NCBI RefSeq assembly: GCF_017916325.1
Contig: NC_090139.1
Location: forward strand, 186,001-250,000
Direction: 5' to 3'
DNA from: Leishmania martiniquensis
Lineage: Eukaryota > Euglenozoa > Kinetoplastea > Trypanosomatida > Trypanosomatidae
DNA length: 64,000 bases
Shown here in pieces: positions 39,143 through 50,177 of this stretch; positions within the stretch are counted from its first letter, which is position 1, and every line of letters starts with the position of its first letter. The position numbers and the translations under genes are program-made. Below the pieces are notes generated by a model that did no database searches, was not told the DNA's origin, and saw nothing but the letters and a program-made list of their open reading frames with translations.

Positions 39143-42100
39143 TCAGAGAGGATCTCGCGAGACCAAAGAGGCGAGAAACAGATAGCGCAGCGCTGTCCCT
39201 TCTATTGCCGCACGCACCATACTGTCTGCCTTTGCCGGGTCGCGTACCACGTGTGTGAGGAACACGTCATGCGGCTCCAGCAGCGTGTAGTCCGCATCAG
39301 CGGGAGAGGTGGGTGACACGGCTACCCCATCCGTAGTCGTAGCCGCAGGCGCGTGCATGGCCGCTGTGGTCGTCGAGGCGGACGAATTCGACGCGTTGCA
39401 TTGAAGCGGCGTTTCGCGGGCGGTGCTTTGTCTAGAAGGACCGCCGGCAACCGCGTTCAGTGCTACCGTCGCCTCGCCTTTGGCCTCAAGGCTCCCGTCC
39501 GCGTTCGGGCAGCGTCTCAGATACTGCGGGGGCGAGCGCAGACTGGCGATAGTGCCTCCGCCGCTGCCGTCGTTGCCACGACTACGGCCGGCTTTCCCTG
39601 CTACCATGGACTGCAGTGCCTTAGCTTCCTGTTCGATAAGATATGCTTGCAGATGTGCGAGCGGCGCATCCCTGCTATCACTATCGGCACCGGCTCCGCT
39701 TGCCATCATCGTGGTCTTGCCAAGTGACTTTTCACCGACCAGGCAGGCATCAGGCGGGGCCGCGGCGGCGGCGCGTCTAACGGGGCTGGAGTTGCTGATG
39801 CCCAGTGCCGCGGTCAAGGTAACGGCCATCGTTGCGGGCTGCTGTGAGATGCCTGGGCGGCGCGCGGGCGGCACCGCCACGGGTGACAGCGGCGAAGGCG
39901 GGCTTCGGGTTTCACGGACGTGTGCACAGACTGCAGAGGTGTCCGCGGTTTTGTTGGTAGGAACAGCGGGCGACGGCGGCGGGTGAGGCGTGGGTGGCAA
40001 CCCGCGATGCTGGCGGCTGTCGCTTGCCGACTCCACCGCCTCAGACACAGGGGACGCCGAGGGAGGCGGCAGCTGCCGCCGCTCTGCCTCACACTCCTCC
40101 TGGGTAGGCATCCGATACAGCAGATGCTTCGCAGCACCTGACTTGGCCGCTTGCCGCAGCGCCTCCTGCGTTGACGGTGTCAGTTGCGCGTAATAGTGCT
40201 CGCCCAAGGATAAGAGGGCGTCTGTGGCCACGGTGACAGCTGGGGCCGACCGCAGCGCACGCGCGGAGGTCCATGCCGTCGGCAGCAGTAACGTCGCCGG
40301 CGACGTGGGGCTCGTGGTGGCAGTGGGGCGCGGTATGCCCTCCTGGCTGGTAGCAGGCTCCATGCCGGTTTTCACAAAGGTCTCCGCGTCGCCACCGCCA
40401 CTGTGGCGATCTGCTGCCACCGTGGCCGCAATCACTTCTGCCGAGTGCCTCGTCAAGTACGATTCCGTCTCCTCAGAGGCGAAGACAAACGTGGCGCCGT
40501 ACGCGCACAGCAGATAAACCATGCTTGCGCTCTGGTTGGCGATGGCGTAGTGCAGCGGAGTCAGCCCCCGTGTATCGATGGCATTGAGTTCCAAGCTGAG
40601 TGCGCGCAGCAGTCGCAGCGTGCTTTCCTGCCCAGAACGGCAGCGGCTCTCCGCGTCACTCGCACAAGCCCAGGCGCGCTCGGCCGGCCCGGCCGAGCAA
40701 GACTCATGCATGTTCGTTGCAGTGGTCGTCGTGATCGAGTGAGGGGCACTGTAGTAGGACTGCGCCAATGGCGAGCCCGGGCAAGGATAGGAGGAGGACG
40801 ATCCGCGGCTGCTGATGCTGTGGCGGGCTGCTTCCAAACTTCTCCGCCGGGTGCTTTGACGGTGTCTCATGCTAGACTCGCCCTTACCGGCGGTGGCGGT
40901 GGCAGCGGCGTGGAGCCTGTCCTCGGCCTCGTCGTCGCCGTCTTTGCCACCAGCGTTCCTCGTCGCCTCAGTCGACGTGCCGACCGTGGCCGAGGCGGTG
41001 GTGATCGCCGCCGACTCGCTGTCGCTCTCCGCTCGTGAAGCGCTTCCATCGCCGTCGGCGGACGCCGCGTCGACAGCTGCCGTTGCGGCTGCTGCCACAC
41101 AGCTGAGCCCGGTGGCGAGCCGCGCGCGGCGGTGTTGATTCTGCAGCCGTTGAGTTACGATTAGCAGCGCCTCTTGCAGGGAGCGGCGGGCACTGGCGGA
41201 GGTCATCCGTGCACAGGTTCGATCCACCGCCGTCTCGACCGCCGCGAGGTGGGCGATGTCGATTGGGACACCAGTGATGGACTGGCGAAGCTTCGCCACC
41301 GCCGACACGAAGGCGCAGCTGCGCTGCTGGCGTAGGTAGCGAAGTCGATCCGCTCCCTTTGTCTGCCGGGACGGCGCTCGGGGTGCCACAGAGTCCTCAT
41401 CGATGCGGCGTTGCACGTTCCCGCCGCTGCTGCTGCTGCGAGGGCTTGAGTGGCCGGCGCCCTTTTCGCTACGGAATCCGTCTTGATGATGGTCAAGGGG
41501 GTGGCTCATCGTTGCGTAGCAGACAGCCATGCCCGTGTGCAGCGCCGCAGCGGCGGCGGTCGAGCCGAAGCAGGTCTTTGCCATCACGATGCTGTCGCTG
41601 CTACCGTCACTACCCTCGTCATCTACTCCGCCCTCGCGGGGTCGCCGCAGTGACTGATGATGAACCTTCGCGCTCAAAGGCCTCACTGTCTTCTGAAGGG
41701 TTTCACTGCCGTACGGCCGGCGAAGGGGGCTGCGACTGATAGCTCCAACACCACCATCACCAACTTCGCTGCTGCTACTGCCGAACAGCGCTGTGCGCAC
41801 CCGTGCCCGCACCACATCGGCACGAATGTTGGCTTGAAGTAGCGTGACGAGAGCGCGCACAAAAGCTTGCTGCTGTGCTCGTGTGCACCGCTCTCGACGC
41901 GAGGTTGCCGGCGCCGCTGCCGCGTTGTCAGCACTACTGGACTCGTCAGAGAAACTGCTGCTGCTCCACGCCTGGTCAAAGGTGTCCGAGGTGGCGCTGG
42001 AGGCAATGCCGTCTCCTTGAGCCTTGACAGCGGTATCCGCTGTGCGCATCGTTCTTGAACCCACCGAAGACGGCGCCCGCAATCGTCGGGGTACGGCCAC

Positions 42101-45100
42101 GACTCTTGCGGGAACCTGACTCGTCGCTGTGGCAGCAGGCAGCAAGCGGAGCTGCTTGGAGACGCCGTCTTGCTCACCAACATTCGTCACCAGGGTTGCT
42201 GCTTCCGCCGCAGTCACCTCTCCATCACTCGCCACGATGTGGTTGGCCCCTGTTGCGCTCGTACTACTGCTGCTCTGACACTCGGTGAAGACGCCGTCTT
42301 CCGCGTTGAACGCAAGCTGCTCGGCAGGCGCCACCGCCGCTTCACTAGGTGTGTGGACGCGCAGCCGCTTTTGCTGTCGGTGGTGCTGATGCGCCTCCTG
42401 CGCCATCGTTGACGCACGCCGGGGGCTTTCGGTCTGCTGGTCATCGTGGAAAACACCGTCCAGCGAGCACGGAACGTAGTCTGGCGCCCCACGCCAGCGC
42501 AGTACGTACGCGAGGCACTCCGTCGAGTCGCCCACGGCCGCAAAGTGGAACAGATTGAGGCGGAGTGGCGGCACCCAGAAAGCGGCGGAGCCGGTGGAGG
42601 GGACGAGGGAGAGGGTTGCGGTCGGCGCCGCTGCTGCTGCTCCGCCGCCCCCACTCACGCTTACACCGAGTGGAGAGCCTTCAGCCTCCTCCGCCAGAGG
42701 GACCGTGATGTGCGCCAGCACCGGTTGCTGCTGCTGCTGCTGCTGCTCCGCCGCCACAACGTCGACGCAGAAGCTGCTCGCCGCACCATTGGCTACGCCC
42801 GTTAGGATGCTGCCCGCATCGTCGGGTGCCACTGTGGCAGCTGTTGACGTCACCGCGCCCGCAGCGGGCAGCAACGGCGGCACTGTCGCCGTTGCGACCA
42901 GCACGCTCTCTGGTAGTGCCAGCGCCGCAATGGTGGTCATGCGAGGCTCACGCCCTTTTCCGCCCAGTCTCCCTGCGCTACTCACGCTCGTGTGCAGAGA
43001 CGCCGCGGCGTCGTGCCTGCGCGTGACGTCCTCGGCGTAGCACCACTGCAGGAGCAGAACACGAGTCACCTGCGCGTTGCCGAGCGCGAGAGCGATATGT
43101 AGCGGGTTGAGGTCGTGGAGGCAGCACCGCTCCCACCACGTTTGCGGTGATGAGAAATGGGGTGTGGTGCCCATGGGGGCGGTGGTGACGCTCGAGGAGA
43201 GGCTGGCATCCGCGATTCCAGCCGTACGCGGAGACATCAGCCGACTCCCCGGACGGTGTGCATGGCCACTGCTTGCAGTGGTAGACGCTGCTGCTGCCGC
43301 GGCGGCGGCGGCCTCTGCGATCGGAAGCGGGCACGCGATGGCGGCGTCCTCCACAACGCTGTCAGCCAATGGATGCGTGGCCGGCCACGGTGAGGGGTGG
43401 TATAGCAATGCGGAAGAGGTGGAGCGATCAGCGAAGCTGGCGGCGGCGACCGAGGGCCCACTGTGAGAGGCGAAGATGTTTGTGGTAGTGACAGGAAGCG
43501 ATGCCGGCGGCGGCCAGCCTTGCACTCTCGACGCAAGGGAGTCGCTTGCCATTGACACCACGGTGACTATAGAGGGGGCTCCTGGAGGTGCAGGCAGTGA
43601 CGCTGGCGGCAACTGTTCTGGCACACGTGCGACAGGCAGCATCATCGGTGAAAGCCCGGCCACCATCCGGGCCACGGTGCTCAAGGCAGCATGGCGCAGC
43701 ATGCTGGCTACCGCTAGGTCCGCGTCCAGCTCCACGGCCAGCAACAGAGGCGACTTGGAGTGGCCGTTGGTGATAGGGTGACCAGCATTGGAGACGTGTA
43801 TGTCTACCCAATGGCGGCGCTGAGCGAAGGTGGCAAGAAAGCGACTGGCATCCCCGCGCGTTGCGTGCAAGTTGTCGCTCTCGCTCGATACGAGAGAGGA
43901 AGTAGCCCTCCCTCTACGACCGATGACCTGAGGCGTGTCTGTCGGCGCCTGCCACTGCTGCCTTGAAGGCATCGTGGCTGCAATCCCGCTTTGCCTGCGG
44001 TGGCGGCGCTGCAGAAACGCCTTGCGGGGACTTCGCACGACGACATCGTCGCTGTCGCTGTCGCACCGCGCGACAGTATCGATCGTGGAGCCGAGTGATT
44101 GTGTTTCGAGCTCCGATCCCAGAAGCGGGTTCGCACCTTCGCGCAGCAGGATGTTGACGAGTCCGACGGACCCCTGCATCACGGCCAAGTGCAGCGCTGT
44201 AAGCCACTTGGCAGTGGGGAGGTCGACTTGCGCGCCGAGGTGCACCAGCGCACCTATCATGCCACACCACTCCTCTTTCTCCTCCGGCACCACGACGGCA
44301 GCTACGGCCGCCGCCGCCGCCGTCGCAGCGGTCGTTGCCATTGGAATCGCTGTTGAGTTCGCGTCAGCGACGGCACTGCTGGTGCTTCCAGCGGCAGTGC
44401 TGCCGACTCCCTTCGAAGACTGCAACGACACCAGCGGTGGAATGAAGATTGGGAGCGGCAGGGCGGTAAGCGACTTGCCAGGAGTGCTGCTCATCGCCGC
44501 GCTTGCGTCAGCCATGTGGCTGCTGGTTGCGGGAGCCGACTGCTGCGGACCCCTGCAACTGCCAATGCGGCTTCCCGCTACACTGGCTGGGTCACTGCCT
44601 GCCGAATAGGCCGCCTGCAACTGTGCTTGCACCCACTCCAGTTGCTGCTGCTGATGCCGTCGTTGACGCTTTTTCGCCTGCTCGGCAGCCTGCACGGTGG
44701 TCGTTTCCAAGACAGGTATGCCTAAGACTTGTGGGGCCCCTTGTGCGGCTGCGCTCGGCGACTCGCCCGCGATGTGCGGTGGCAGGCGGGCTTCGGTGTG
44801 GTAGAGCACCGCGTAGTGCAGCGGCGCGTAGCCGGCCTTGTCCAGCACGTTGGGCTCCGCGCCGATGCGGCCGAGAAAGACCGCCCCGTGCACGAACCCG
44901 CCCATTGCCGCATAGTGCAGGGCGCCACGCCCCTTGGCGTCCACCCGCTGCCCATAGGTGTTGCCGTACACCGCCAATAAACTCTGCAAGGCGTACGTGT
45001 TGTCCCCGTCGCGGCGCACGCAGTCGAGAAAGCGTTCGAAGCCCTCCTCGTCGTCGATCGGCGCACGCGCCGCCGAGGAGCCGAAGGAGGAGGAGAAGCT

Positions 45101-48100
45101 ATTGATGAGGGACACACTCAGCGCCTCCGAGGCGGAGTCCGGCTGCGACGACGATACCTCGGCACCATCGCCGTCGATGCAGCCACTGCTGCAGCGCGTC
45201 GCAGCTAGGCTGGACACCACAGTCGTCAGCGCACGCGAAAGCCACCCATCTCGCGCGCCTGACTGCTGCTGCGCTTCACCTGCACTGTCAAGAGCGCCTG
45301 GCACCGCCGGATCGACCGAGGGGCGGCCGGTCGGCAGCCTCTCTTCATCCTCGTCACTGCGCGTTGAGCCGAATGCGATCGCGTCTGAGACAGGCCATCG
45401 AGGGGCCCCTTCCTCCACTTCTTCAGGCCGGGGCTCTGCGCGCTTCGTCACGGCCAGCCGGTCTCGCAGTTCCACCTCCGCTGACTCGACCTTCCCACCC
45501 ATGCGTGCGACTGTCGGCAATGCCAGCAGCATCGATTTTTTCAAGCTCTCGCGGGTGAAGCGGGCGGCCGCGGGGCTCAAGTGCTCCGTATCTGGCCTAG
45601 TCGAAAGCGTTGGCAGAGGGCCCGCAATCGGCGCAGGGTTGAGCAAGGCGGCCGTGGCGTCTTCTGCGGCGGCCCAGCCGCTGCGCAGTCCAACTGCCCC
45701 GGCGTTCAAACTTCCGCCGTCGGTGAAGGACCGCCGCAAATCGACGGGGGCGCCTTCCGCAGCGGCAGCGGCCACGGTGACGACACCGACGCTGCTCCCG
45801 TCCTCCCCCCCGCCGAGCTCTGCCGCGCCAGCCACTTCGCTCGTGGCCTTGCCAGACTGCTGCAGCACCTTCACCGCCACATTGTGCCAAAACTGTATGG
45901 GCGAGATGGCCGTCGCCGCGCCGCCGCTCGCCATGCCGTGCGAGTGCGGCGCATCGCCGCTGAGGAGCCCGCTGCCTTCGTGGCCGTCGCCCGAAACGGC
46001 ACCGACTGCGTCTTCTGTCAGCAGCGTGGCCGCCGCTGCAGCGGCGGCCACAGCGGAGGGAGCGGACAAGGAAGAGGTGCAGCCGACAGCTCTGCTGTAA
46101 AATGGGGCGCCGTGGCGACTCAGCATTCCCAGCGGGCCTCTGCCCCCGCCAGACCTCACGCGCGCGATTCGCTGGGCGGTGGAGTAGCGACGGTGACGAA
46201 TGCTAAACGGCGACAGTGCAGTGGTGCTCACCGCCACGCAGGTGGCGTTGCCCCGACACGCCAGCCACCCCTTGCCGGCTGCCGCTGGAAAGTCCTGTTC
46301 CCCGAGTGCTACCGGCATCGCCTCCAGCATGGAGCCCATCACGTGCTGCCCATGCGCGTTCAGCAAATCCAGCGAGAACGGCGTGAACGAGCACGCGAAG
46401 AAGAGTTCCCACCATGTGCGACCCACAAGAGAGCGGTACTCGGTGGACACCCAGTGCAGTGGGCCCGCGACGGTGTTGGCGAGACTGGCCACCGCGCTCG
46501 CCACCGTCAGCAACACCGCCGCCGCCCACGCCCACGTCGCGTCCGAAAAGAACTGTAGAGAGAGCAAGAGGAGAGCGACCGTCAACACATAGCGGAAACG
46601 GAACGGCACCAGCGTCATCGTCTCCATGGTGACACTCGCTGCAGACCCAGCCGTCTCCACACCTTGCGGCTGGTCTGTGGAAGGGATGGGGGAGAAGTCT
46701 GTGCTGCTGCGAAGTCCACCGCTGCCCGGCTTCCGCGAGGAGCGCCGCAGCTGACGCTGCCGGAAGTGCTGTTGGCGTGCAGCGAGGGTGCTACGATGAG
46801 CAGCGGAGGCTGCAAGTGAGGTGAATGCTGCGGCCGCAGAGAGGGCGCGAATCTGCTGCAGCAGTCGCATCCAACGGCGTAGAAGCGCGCGCTCCGCAGC
46901 CAGTAGCAGCAGCCCAGCTAGACCCACAAAGCCCTCTGTGGGGCGTGGAAGGACTGCTGCGGCTACCGTGGCTGCCATCCATTGCCTCCCTCCACCTTTC
47001 CCATGCACCGGCCCCTGACTCTCCTCCGCCGTCAGCGCTTCCGTGGCCGCCCAGGCGGACGCCACCGCCACGGCGACAGCGACGCGGGCCACCGCCAGCA
47101 GAGCGAACGTGAGGAACGTCAAGAGAACCACCAAGGTGTCGCTCAACCAAAAGGCAGCGAGCAGTCGCTCACACAAGTGTTGGAAGCCACAGTGCTCTTC
47201 AAGCGAAAAGGGGCCGTTTCGCGGGGTGCTTGCAGAGCCCTCTTCACACTCACGAGCACTGAAAGGCCACAGACGCCACCCGGAGAAGTGCCGCAGGCGA
47301 CGCCATACGCCACTGCCGGTTCGCGACGGCTCTTCGCGTTCCCGCATCGAGGAGGAAGAGGCCATGCCGCTGGCCTGGCTGCTGAGCCCTGCACTACTCA
47401 GCACCCCGTCGCCATCATCGTCGATGTCATCATAGTCGTCCTCACAAAAAGCTGTGACGCGTGGATACTGCTGGCGCAGTCGTGCATGACGCAAGCTGCG
47501 TTGCTCGAACGTGCGTCCGCTGCCGCTGCCCGCTGCCGCTTCCACTGGGGTTCCGTCCACACCCGCCGCCGGCGCGGCTGTAGCTTCGCGACGACCAGTA
47601 CGACGCTTCGCGTGGTATGCGCGAAGATAGTTGACAGGGTAGCCATCTCCACCCGAGCCCTCCACGGCGGTGGGTGTGGCAGCGATGCTGGTCACGCCGA
47701 CGCTGTCGTCGAGGCCGCCTTCAGAGATGTGACCAAGATCGCGAGCGCTAGCCACGTACGATGGTGCGCGTGCCCGGCGCCGGCGCGGCACGGCAATGGC
47801 CCGCTGGCTAAGAATGCTGGGCACCCCGAAGGCGCCTCCGCTTATAAGGGGAAAGACAGTGGCGACAGTGCTGCTGCCTGATCCATCGAGGATTGAAACT
47901 GTGTGCTTCTCCAGCTCGTCAGACGCCTCCGCGAGCGCTGCGCCGCCCTTTGGCCCTGCTGCCGTAGCTTTGGTAGCGGTGGCGGCTAGAATGGACCTCC
48001 AGAGGTCAGGCTGCCGCTCAGCCATGCCCATCACCGCGTAGCGCCATCGCACATTGCAAAGCAAGGCGAAGCTGCTGAAAAACGCTGTGGCGGCGATAGC

Positions 48101-48592
48101 CTGCACGAAAGGCTCGTAGAGACAGCAGGAAGACACTGTCGTTGCCTTCGCCGCCAGGATAGATGGTGCTGGTGTAACCCGTGTCCACGGGCTCAGAAAT
48201 GCGTGAAGCACAACCTGCCCTAACAGCTCGCACACCTGCCATCGCCTCGAAGCGGGTGAGGGCTGCCCAGCTGGCTGTTCCCCGACGAAGTGCGTGGGCA
48301 AGATGCCTTCTGAGACTGTCTTCTGCAAGAGTGACTGTGAAAGGGAGACACCCCATACGGAGGCCGTCCCTTCACCGTCCTCGCTGCCGCTGCGTCGATG
48401 CTGTACCAAGGCGGCGCTGATGAGGTAGGTGAGGATTCCGCCATAGCACACATAGTGCAGAAGCAAGTGCCACGGCTGCACCTGACGCACGCAGTGCAGG
48501 CGACGGAAGCGGACCAGGAAATAGGCGCCCGCAAGGCCAGCCAGGGCGTAGCCAAGGAGGGCTACAAGACACACGTGCGCCAGTTTCTTCAT
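39143..48592 (-). CDS. Giant ankyrin-repeat polytopic membrane protein (3149 aa)
   Basis: I do not recognise an orthologue. From Met at 48592 the protein opens with a hydrophobic segment (HVCLVALLGYALAGLAGAYF). Several more lie within the first ~770 residues, including strong ones near 485-520 and 675-710. Ankyrin-type repeats follow, spread over ~1500 residues: near 1220 (GRGALHYAAMGG then GYAPLHYAVLYH), 1465 (WLTALHLAVMQGS), 1620 (SPLLLAVELDADLAV), 1835 (LNPLHIALALGNAQ), 2015 (LFHFAAVGDSTE) and 2680 (GLTPLHYAIANQS). Long Ser/Ala/Thr-rich inserts, with a Gln run near residue 1955, separate them. The C-terminal ~400 residues are mostly low-complexity. Ankyrins behind an N-terminal membrane domain suggest a membrane-tethered scaffold or sensor. 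The frame before Met34 of the open frame (to 48691) crosses a clear splice acceptor and is excluded. Confidence 0.85.
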   Translation of the reverse strand: MKKLAHVCLVALLGYALAGLAGAYFLVRFRRLHCVRQVQPWHLLLHYVCYGGILTYLISAALVQHRRSGSEDGEGTASVWGVSLSQSLLQKTVSEGILPTHFVGEQPAGQPSPASRRWQVCELLGQVVLHAFLSPWTRVTPAPSILAAKATTVSSCCLYEPFVQAIAATAFFSSFALLCNVRWRYAVMGMAERQPDLWRSILAATATKATAAGPKGGAALAEASDELEKHTVSILDGSGSSTVATVFPLISGGAFGVPSILSQRAIAVPRRRRARAPSYVASARDLGHISEGGLDDSVGVTSIAATPTAVEGSGGDGYPVNYLRAYHAKRRTGRREATAAPAAGVDGTPVEAAAGSGSGRTFEQRSLRHARLRQQYPRVTAFCEDDYDDIDDDGDGVLSSAGLSSQASGMASSSSMREREEPSRTGSGVWRRLRHFSGWRLWPFSARECEEGSASTPRNGPFSLEEHCGFQHLCERLLAAFWLSDTLVVLLTFLTFALLAVARVAVAVAVASAWAATEALTAEESQGPVHGKGGGRQWMAATVAAAVLPRPTEGFVGLAGLLLLAAERALLRRWMRLLQQIRALSAAAAFTSLAASAAHRSTLAARQQHFRQRQLRRSSRKPGSGGLRSSTDFSPIPSTDQPQGVETAGSAASVTMETMTLVPFRFRYVLTVALLLLSLQFFSDATWAWAAAVLLTVASAVASLANTVAGPLHWVSTEYRSLVGRTWWELFFACSFTPFSLDLLNAHGQHVMGSMLEAMPVALGEQDFPAAAGKGWLACRGNATCVAVSTTALSPFSIRHRRYSTAQRIARVRSGGGRGPLGMLSRHGAPFYSRAVGCTSSLSAPSAVAAAAAAATLLTEDAVGAVSGDGHEGSGLLSGDAPHSHGMASGGAATAISPIQFWHNVAVKVLQQSGKATSEVAGAAELGGGEDGSSVGVVTVAAAAAEGAPVDLRRSFTDGGSLNAGAVGLRSGWAAAEDATAALLNPAPIAGPLPTLSTRPDTEHLSPAAARFTRESLKKSMLLALPTVARMGGKVESAEVELRDRLAVTKRAEPRPEEVEEGAPRWPVSDAIAFGSTRSDEDEERLPTGRPSVDPAVPGALDSAGEAQQQSGARDGWLSRALTTVVSSLAATRCSSGCIDGDGAEVSSSQPDSASEALSVSLINSFSSSFGSSAARAPIDDEEGFERFLDCVRRDGDNTYALQSLLAVYGNTYGQRVDAKGRGALHYAAMGGFVHGAVFLGRIGAEPNVLDKAGYAPLHYAVLYHTEARLPPHIAGESPSAAAQGAPQVLGIPVLETTTVQAAEQAKKRQRRHQQQQLEWVQAQLQAAYSAGSDPASVAGSRIGSCRGPQQSAPATSSHMADASAAMSSTPGKSLTALPLPIFIPPLVSLQSSKGVGSTAAGSTSSAVADANSTAIPMATTAATAAAAAVAAVVVPEEKEEWCGMIGALVHLGAQVDLPTAKWLTALHLAVMQGSVGLVNILLREGANPLLGSELETQSLGSTIDTVARCDSDSDDVVVRSPRKAFLQRRHRRQSGIAATMPSRQQWQAPTDTPQVIGRRGRATSSLVSSESDNLHATRGDASRFLATFAQRRHWVDIHVSNAGHPITNGHSKSPLLLAVELDADLAVASMLRHAALSTVARMVAGLSPMMLPVARVPEQLPPASLPAPPGAPSIVTVVSMASDSLASRVQGWPPPASLPVTTTNIFASHSGPSVAAASFADRSTSSALLYHPSPWPATHPLADSVVEDAAIACPLPIAEAAAAAAAAASTTASSGHAHRPGSRLMSPRTAGIADASLSSSVTTAPMGTTPHFSSPQTWWERCCLHDLNPLHIALALGNAQVTRVLLLQWCYAEDVTRRHDAAASLHTSVSSAGRLGGKGREPRMTTIAALALPESVLVATATVPPLLPAAGAVTSTAATVAPDDAGSILTGVANGAASSFCVDVVAAEQQQQQQQPVLAHITVPLAEEAEGSPLGVSVSGGGGAAAAAPTATLSLVPSTGSAAFWVPPLRLNLFHFAAVGDSTECLAYVLRWRGAPDYVPCSLDGVFHDDQQTESPRRASTMAQEAHQHHRQQKRLRVHTPSEAAVAPAEQLAFNAEDGVFTECQSSSSTSATGANHIVASDGEVTAAEAATLVTNVGEQDGVSKQLRLLPAATATSQVPARVVAVPRRLRAPSSVGSRTMRTADTAVKAQGDGIASSATSDTFDQAWSSSSFSDESSSADNAAAAPATSRRERCTRAQQQAFVRALVTLLQANIRADVVRARVRTALFGSSSSEVGDGGVGAISRSPLRRPYGSETLQKTVRPLSAKVHHQSLRRPREGGVDDEGSDGSSDSIVMAKTCFGSTAAAAALHTGMAVCYATMSHPLDHHQDGFRSEKGAGHSSPRSSSSGGNVQRRIDEDSVAPRAPSRQTKGADRLRYLRQQRSCAFVSAVAKLRQSITGVPIDIAHLAAVETAVDRTCARMTSASARRSLQEALLIVTQRLQNQHRRARLATGLSCVAAAATAAVDAASADGDGSASRAESDSESAAITTASATVGTSTEATRNAGGKDGDDEAEDRLHAAATATAGKGESSMRHRQSTRRRSLEAARHSISSRGSSSSYPCPGSPLAQSYYSAPHSITTTTATNMHESCSAGPAERAWACASDAESRCRSGQESTLRLLRALSLELNAIDTRGLTPLHYAIANQSASMVYLLCAYGATFVFASEETESYLTRHSAEVIAATVAADRHSGGGDAETFVKTGMEPATSQEGIPRPTATTSPTSPATLLLPTAWTSARALRSAPAVTVATDALLSLGEHYYAQLTPSTQEALRQAAKSGAAKHLLYRMPTQEECEAERRQLPPPSASPVSEAVESASDSRQHRGLPPTPHPPPSPAVPTNKTADTSAVCAHVRETRSPPSPLSPVAVPPARRPGISQQPATMAVTLTAALGISNSSPVRRAAAAAPPDACLVGEKSLGKTTMMASGAGADSDSRDAPLAHLQAYLIEQEAKALQSMVAGKAGRSRGNDGSGGGTIASLRSPPQYLRRCPNADGSLEAKGEATVALNAVAGGPSRQSTARETPLQCNASNSSASTTTAAMHAPAATTTDGVAVSPTSPADADYTLLEPHDVFLTHVVRDPAKADSMVRAAIEGTALRYLFLASLVSRDPL

Positions 48593-50177
48593 GTTGAACC
48601 TCTCCTTTATGGTATAGCTGCGAAGGGCCTTTAAAAAAAAAGCAGGGGCGGCGGCGGCGGCGGGAGAGCGGGGAAAGACGGCAGGACGCACGCGCAGAGG
48701 AAGAGAGAAGGGAGCACGCGCGTTCGTGCCGGGGGTCAGAGAAGCGACTCACAGGAGGCGGCGAACAGAAATAAACTGACGTCTTCCACCACCACCGACT
48801 CGACGCACAGACGCACTCAGACACACGCACACACACACATACGCACAGACGCGGACGTGGAAGCAGAGAGGGGGGAGGAGGCGGCGGCGGCGGCGCTCTG
48901 AGAGGCGGCGCGAGGTAAAAGCGTCAAATCTGTTGAAGAGAGCAGAAAAAGAACTATGCGTCACAGGAAGCGAGAGAGAGGGAGTCGAATGGGATGGGGA
49001 GAGAGAGGGGGGGAGGTGGGAGAGAGGGGGAGGTGGTCAAGTGAAGTGCGTATACGAAAACAGCAACAAAAAAACGAATAGACGCACACCAACTAAAAGG
49101 GTCTCTGTGCGTTCCTGTTTGTTTGGGCAGAGGGCGCCTCAGCGTGTGTGTGTGTGTGCGTGCGTGTGTGTGGGGGAGGAGGAGGAGGGAGGGGGGCGTC
49201 AATGACGAGGGGATGAAGGCGCGCTATCAGAGTCTACTCGTATATGAGCGGTGCGCCTGTATGATTGCGCGTTTGTGTGCGTCTGTGGGCAAAGGGGTGG
49301 GGAAGTAAGGGTAGGGAGGAGAGGGGCGTGCCGCCCTTGCCCTTGAGTGCTAAGCAGGTGCCTTCGCGTCGGCCCGTCACCATCGATGCGCCCGAGCACA
49401 CAGGCTTACACACACACACACACGCAGAGGCTCACTCTGAAAGAGGAGAAGGTGAGAGGGTGGGGAAGTCGGGTGGAGTGAGCTGTTCTGGCTGCCCGAG
49501 GCAACGACAGTGAAAGGAAAGCGAAGTCAGAGAGAGAGAGAGGGCTCGTGCTCGATCGATGTGAGGGCAGATGCACAGCGGAGGAGGAGGGGGCGACGCT
49601 CTGCTGTGGATGGTGGGGCTCGATGGAATGAGTTGCGTGAGGCGTCTGGACGGAGGGTGCGCGTGGGTGCTGACACTCACGCACGCCCGACAACTCATAC
49701 ATTTAAGTTGCAACCAACCATCACACCCAGACAGACAGAGACAGACAGAGAGAGAGAGAGGAGGGCGAATTTTTTTTTGTGAGTGGCAAGGGAGAGCGTC
49801 GTCCCCCACCCCGAGGCAAGATAGAAGCGTCAGAGGAGACCCATGGAGAGAGGGACATACAAAAGCGTGCCGTGACACTGTAGAGGACGACAGCGTATGT
49901 ACGCGCGTGCATGTGCGCCAGATACTGGCCAGCTGGTGTTGCTGTCGCTGTGCCTTGGAGAGAGGTGCACATTGATGTACACACGCATAAGTGTATGCAC
50001 AGCTTCGTATCTGATCAGCGGTTTTAACTCGGATGAGCAATGGCTCAAGCATTGCACGCAACAAGTCGATGGAGATGACCCATGCATCCCTCCTCCGCCT
50101 CTCTCTCTGTCACACACACACACACATGCTCAGCATACTCCGCCACAGTGTGTGCCGCACGCGTCTCTGTCACCCAT
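48593..50177. other. Intergenic spacer with microsatellites
   Basis: Leader of the giant ankyrin gene and 3' region of the 167-aa gene. It contains CACA repeats near 48824-48838, GAGAGAGGGGGGGAGG near 48998-49030, a GT run near 49146-49170, CA near 49410-49422, GA near 49529-49542 and 49748-49760, T9 near 49770-49779 and CA near 50113-50127. No gene is supported. Confidence 0.65.
48629..48641 (-). promoter_or_regulatory. Trans-splice acceptor for giant ankyrin gene
   Basis: The minus strand has T9 (plus 48633-48641) followed by AAAG with the AG at 48629-48630, giving a leader of ~36 nt to the ATG at 48592. A second AG lies a few bases downstream, within CGCAG. Confidence 0.55.

Noticed and set aside
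44958..46100. Plus-strand 380-aa open frame.
   Set aside because: It lies antisense inside the giant ankyrin gene and mirrors its GC-rich codons; no domain pattern.
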